Shown piece after piece: positions 63,068-64,000 of a stretch of 64,000 bases of DNA. The stretch is taken from contig WBVU01000004.1 of assembly GCA_009192285.1 (NCBI GenBank), positions 3,184,001 through 3,248,000 on the forward strand. The letters are read 5' to 3'. Numbering within the stretch: position 1 is the first letter of the stretch; the number at the start of each line of letters is the position of its first letter. Under the pieces are notes generated by a model that saw only the letters and a list, made by a program, of their open reading frames with translations, had not been told where the DNA came from and did not search any database. Both the position numbers and the translations under genes were made by a program. This stretch comes from Morchella semilibera (taxonomy: Eukaryota > Ascomycota > Pezizomycetes > Pezizales > Morchellaceae).

Positions 63068-63666
63068 TTCGTAAGAAAGCCTGGGTGGGCAAGATGGGAG
63101 GGAGGGTAGGAGGTGGGGATTGGGGTTTTGTATGGTGTACCTGTTCGCCGAAATACATGTAGCCAGGCTTATATACCATAGCTACATGTATGTATCCGGT
63201 AGAGTTTGGCACTGTAAATAGTATTGACAAATGGGTCTTTTTTAAAGTACTAGCCATGCATACATGTAGGTAACGCACCTTTTACATGATGAAATTAGGT
63301 CCTTGCCTTAGTTTCGGTTGTTTGGATTGTGGTATCTAGAACACCCAAGTTTGTTAGCGCGGACAAGATACTGTACCCAATTATGAATGGGCTAACAGGA
63401 TTTAAGCCAATAGTGAGTAGGCATGACTTATTTGTACCACTGAGACTTTGAATACAGGATAAATTAGTACAAATACACGGATAGAATGTGGATGTAATTA
63501 CATAAACCATCTGACCATGGCCGGTGTTTTATGTTATGCTGTCACCCAGCAAGTATGTGTATGACGCGAGTAGTTGAATCACTCGAGCTGGTCTATTCAT
63601 TTTTGAATTTACAAAATACTCCCCCCCCCCCTACAAGATGTCCTTGGACTCCAAGGGACCCATCAT
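63068..63666. promoter_or_regulatory. Upstream region of the orphan gene, downstream of TAP42
   Basis: Contains three TACATGTA copies at 63154-63161, 63183-63190 and 63261-63268, and a C run at about 63622-63631. TAP42 and the orphan gene lie on the same strand, so this stretch should contain the TAP42 3' end and the orphan's promoter. Confidence 0.5.
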
Positions 63667-64000
63667 TTACCCCCGGTTTAATGTATTGCCAGAGCCCCTA
63701 AAGTAATGTTAGCATACCCTAAAGGAAAAATATGTTCTACAGAAACGAACCTTGGGTTAGCCTCTTTAAATTCATCCCACTCTCTCGCCTTCATGGTATC
63801 TGCATCTGCCTTCTCATAATTGTCTTCATCGGGCTCTGGTATTATCCCACTTTTTTCTCCACCACCTTCAATAATACCCCCTCTTCTCCGCTCCTCCTCA
63901 AGGTACTCATCAATGGTCATTGTCGGCAAGTTATGCCCACTTTTAAATACACCTGCTTTCAACCTTTCCCGGCTATCTAATAGAGTAAACGGTCGCAAAG
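63667..64000 (-). CDS. TAP42: TAP42/alpha4 PP2A-associated protein, C-terminal part
   Basis: Partial at the right edge: complement(63667-63697,63751->64000). Tap42 binds PP2A-type catalytic subunits and acts downstream of TOR. The visible C-terminus has RPFTLLDSRERL, then NLPTMTIDEYLEEERRRGGI, EPDEDNYEKADADTMKAREW and DEFKEANPRGSGNTLNRG at the stop. This order is near-diagnostic of fungal TAP42. The last intron (53 nt) has a CTAAC branch point and a TTTAG acceptor. Its donor GTTCGT is weak but gives the conserved final NTLNRG. The N-terminal PP2A-binding helices lie beyond the window. Confidence 0.93.

Overview
The window looks like nuclear DNA of a filamentous ascomycete (Pezizomycotina). 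Its genes carry many short spliceosomal introns of about 50-120 nt with fungal branch points (CTAAC/CTAAT/CTGAC). The recognisable products are fungal housekeeping proteins: VTC1, PEP12, HEM2, NAA10, YVC1, TAP42, SCY1, STF2 and a YCK-type casein kinase. Spacing is loose, about one gene per 4-5 kb, with several 3-5 kb gene-poor blocks. That would suit an early-diverging class such as Pezizomycetes, but I cannot fix the taxon from this sequence alone. I modelled 14 multi-exon genes by joining exons on phase, splice sites and family conservation. Three more genes appear intronless.

Layout, left to right: YCK-type casein kinase I (+, 981-2640); gene-poor block; Tctex-1 dynein light chain (-, 6726-7494); VTC1 polyphosphate/vacuole chaperone (+, 8210-8751); STF2-like hydrophilin (-, 10174-10721); PEP12 endosomal syntaxin (+, 12721-13777); an uncharacterised disordered basic protein with a KTYGK motif (+, 14735-16829); a small Alba-fold protein (-, 17530-18147); an AHC1-like C2H2 chromatin protein (+, 21222-23981); SCY1 pseudokinase (+, 24887-27734); 5.4 kb gene-poor block; APH/AIM9-type kinase (-, 33164-35324); 4.8 kb gene-poor block; HEM2 (-, 40172-41364) with a one-base frame break; ADP-ribosylglycohydrolase (-, 42068-43105); a giant acidic/basic repeat protein of about 2000 residues (-, 44981-51195); NAA10 (+, 52360-53083); 5.3 kb gene-poor block; YVC1 TRP channel (+, 58354-62104); an orphan 146-residue protein (-, 62627-63067); and the C-terminus of TAP42 (-, entering from the right edge).

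The genes do not form one pathway. Several share a theme of endosome/vacuole and membrane traffic (YCK, VTC1, PEP12, SCY1, YVC1, dynein light chain). PEP12 and SCY1 each have a TCACGTGA palindrome 160-200 bp before the start codon.

The most striking unexplained signal is the palindromic octamer TACATGTA. I count 42 copies, all outside coding exons, where about one is expected by chance. They are strongly clustered around PEP12 and in the block before YVC1, and absent from 28.8-36.4 kb. Other unusual features are five AAG 3' splice sites, two GC-AG introns, and tiny last exons that set the membrane-anchoring tails of YCK and PEP12. No rRNA, tRNA, CRISPR array or convincing mobile element was recognised.
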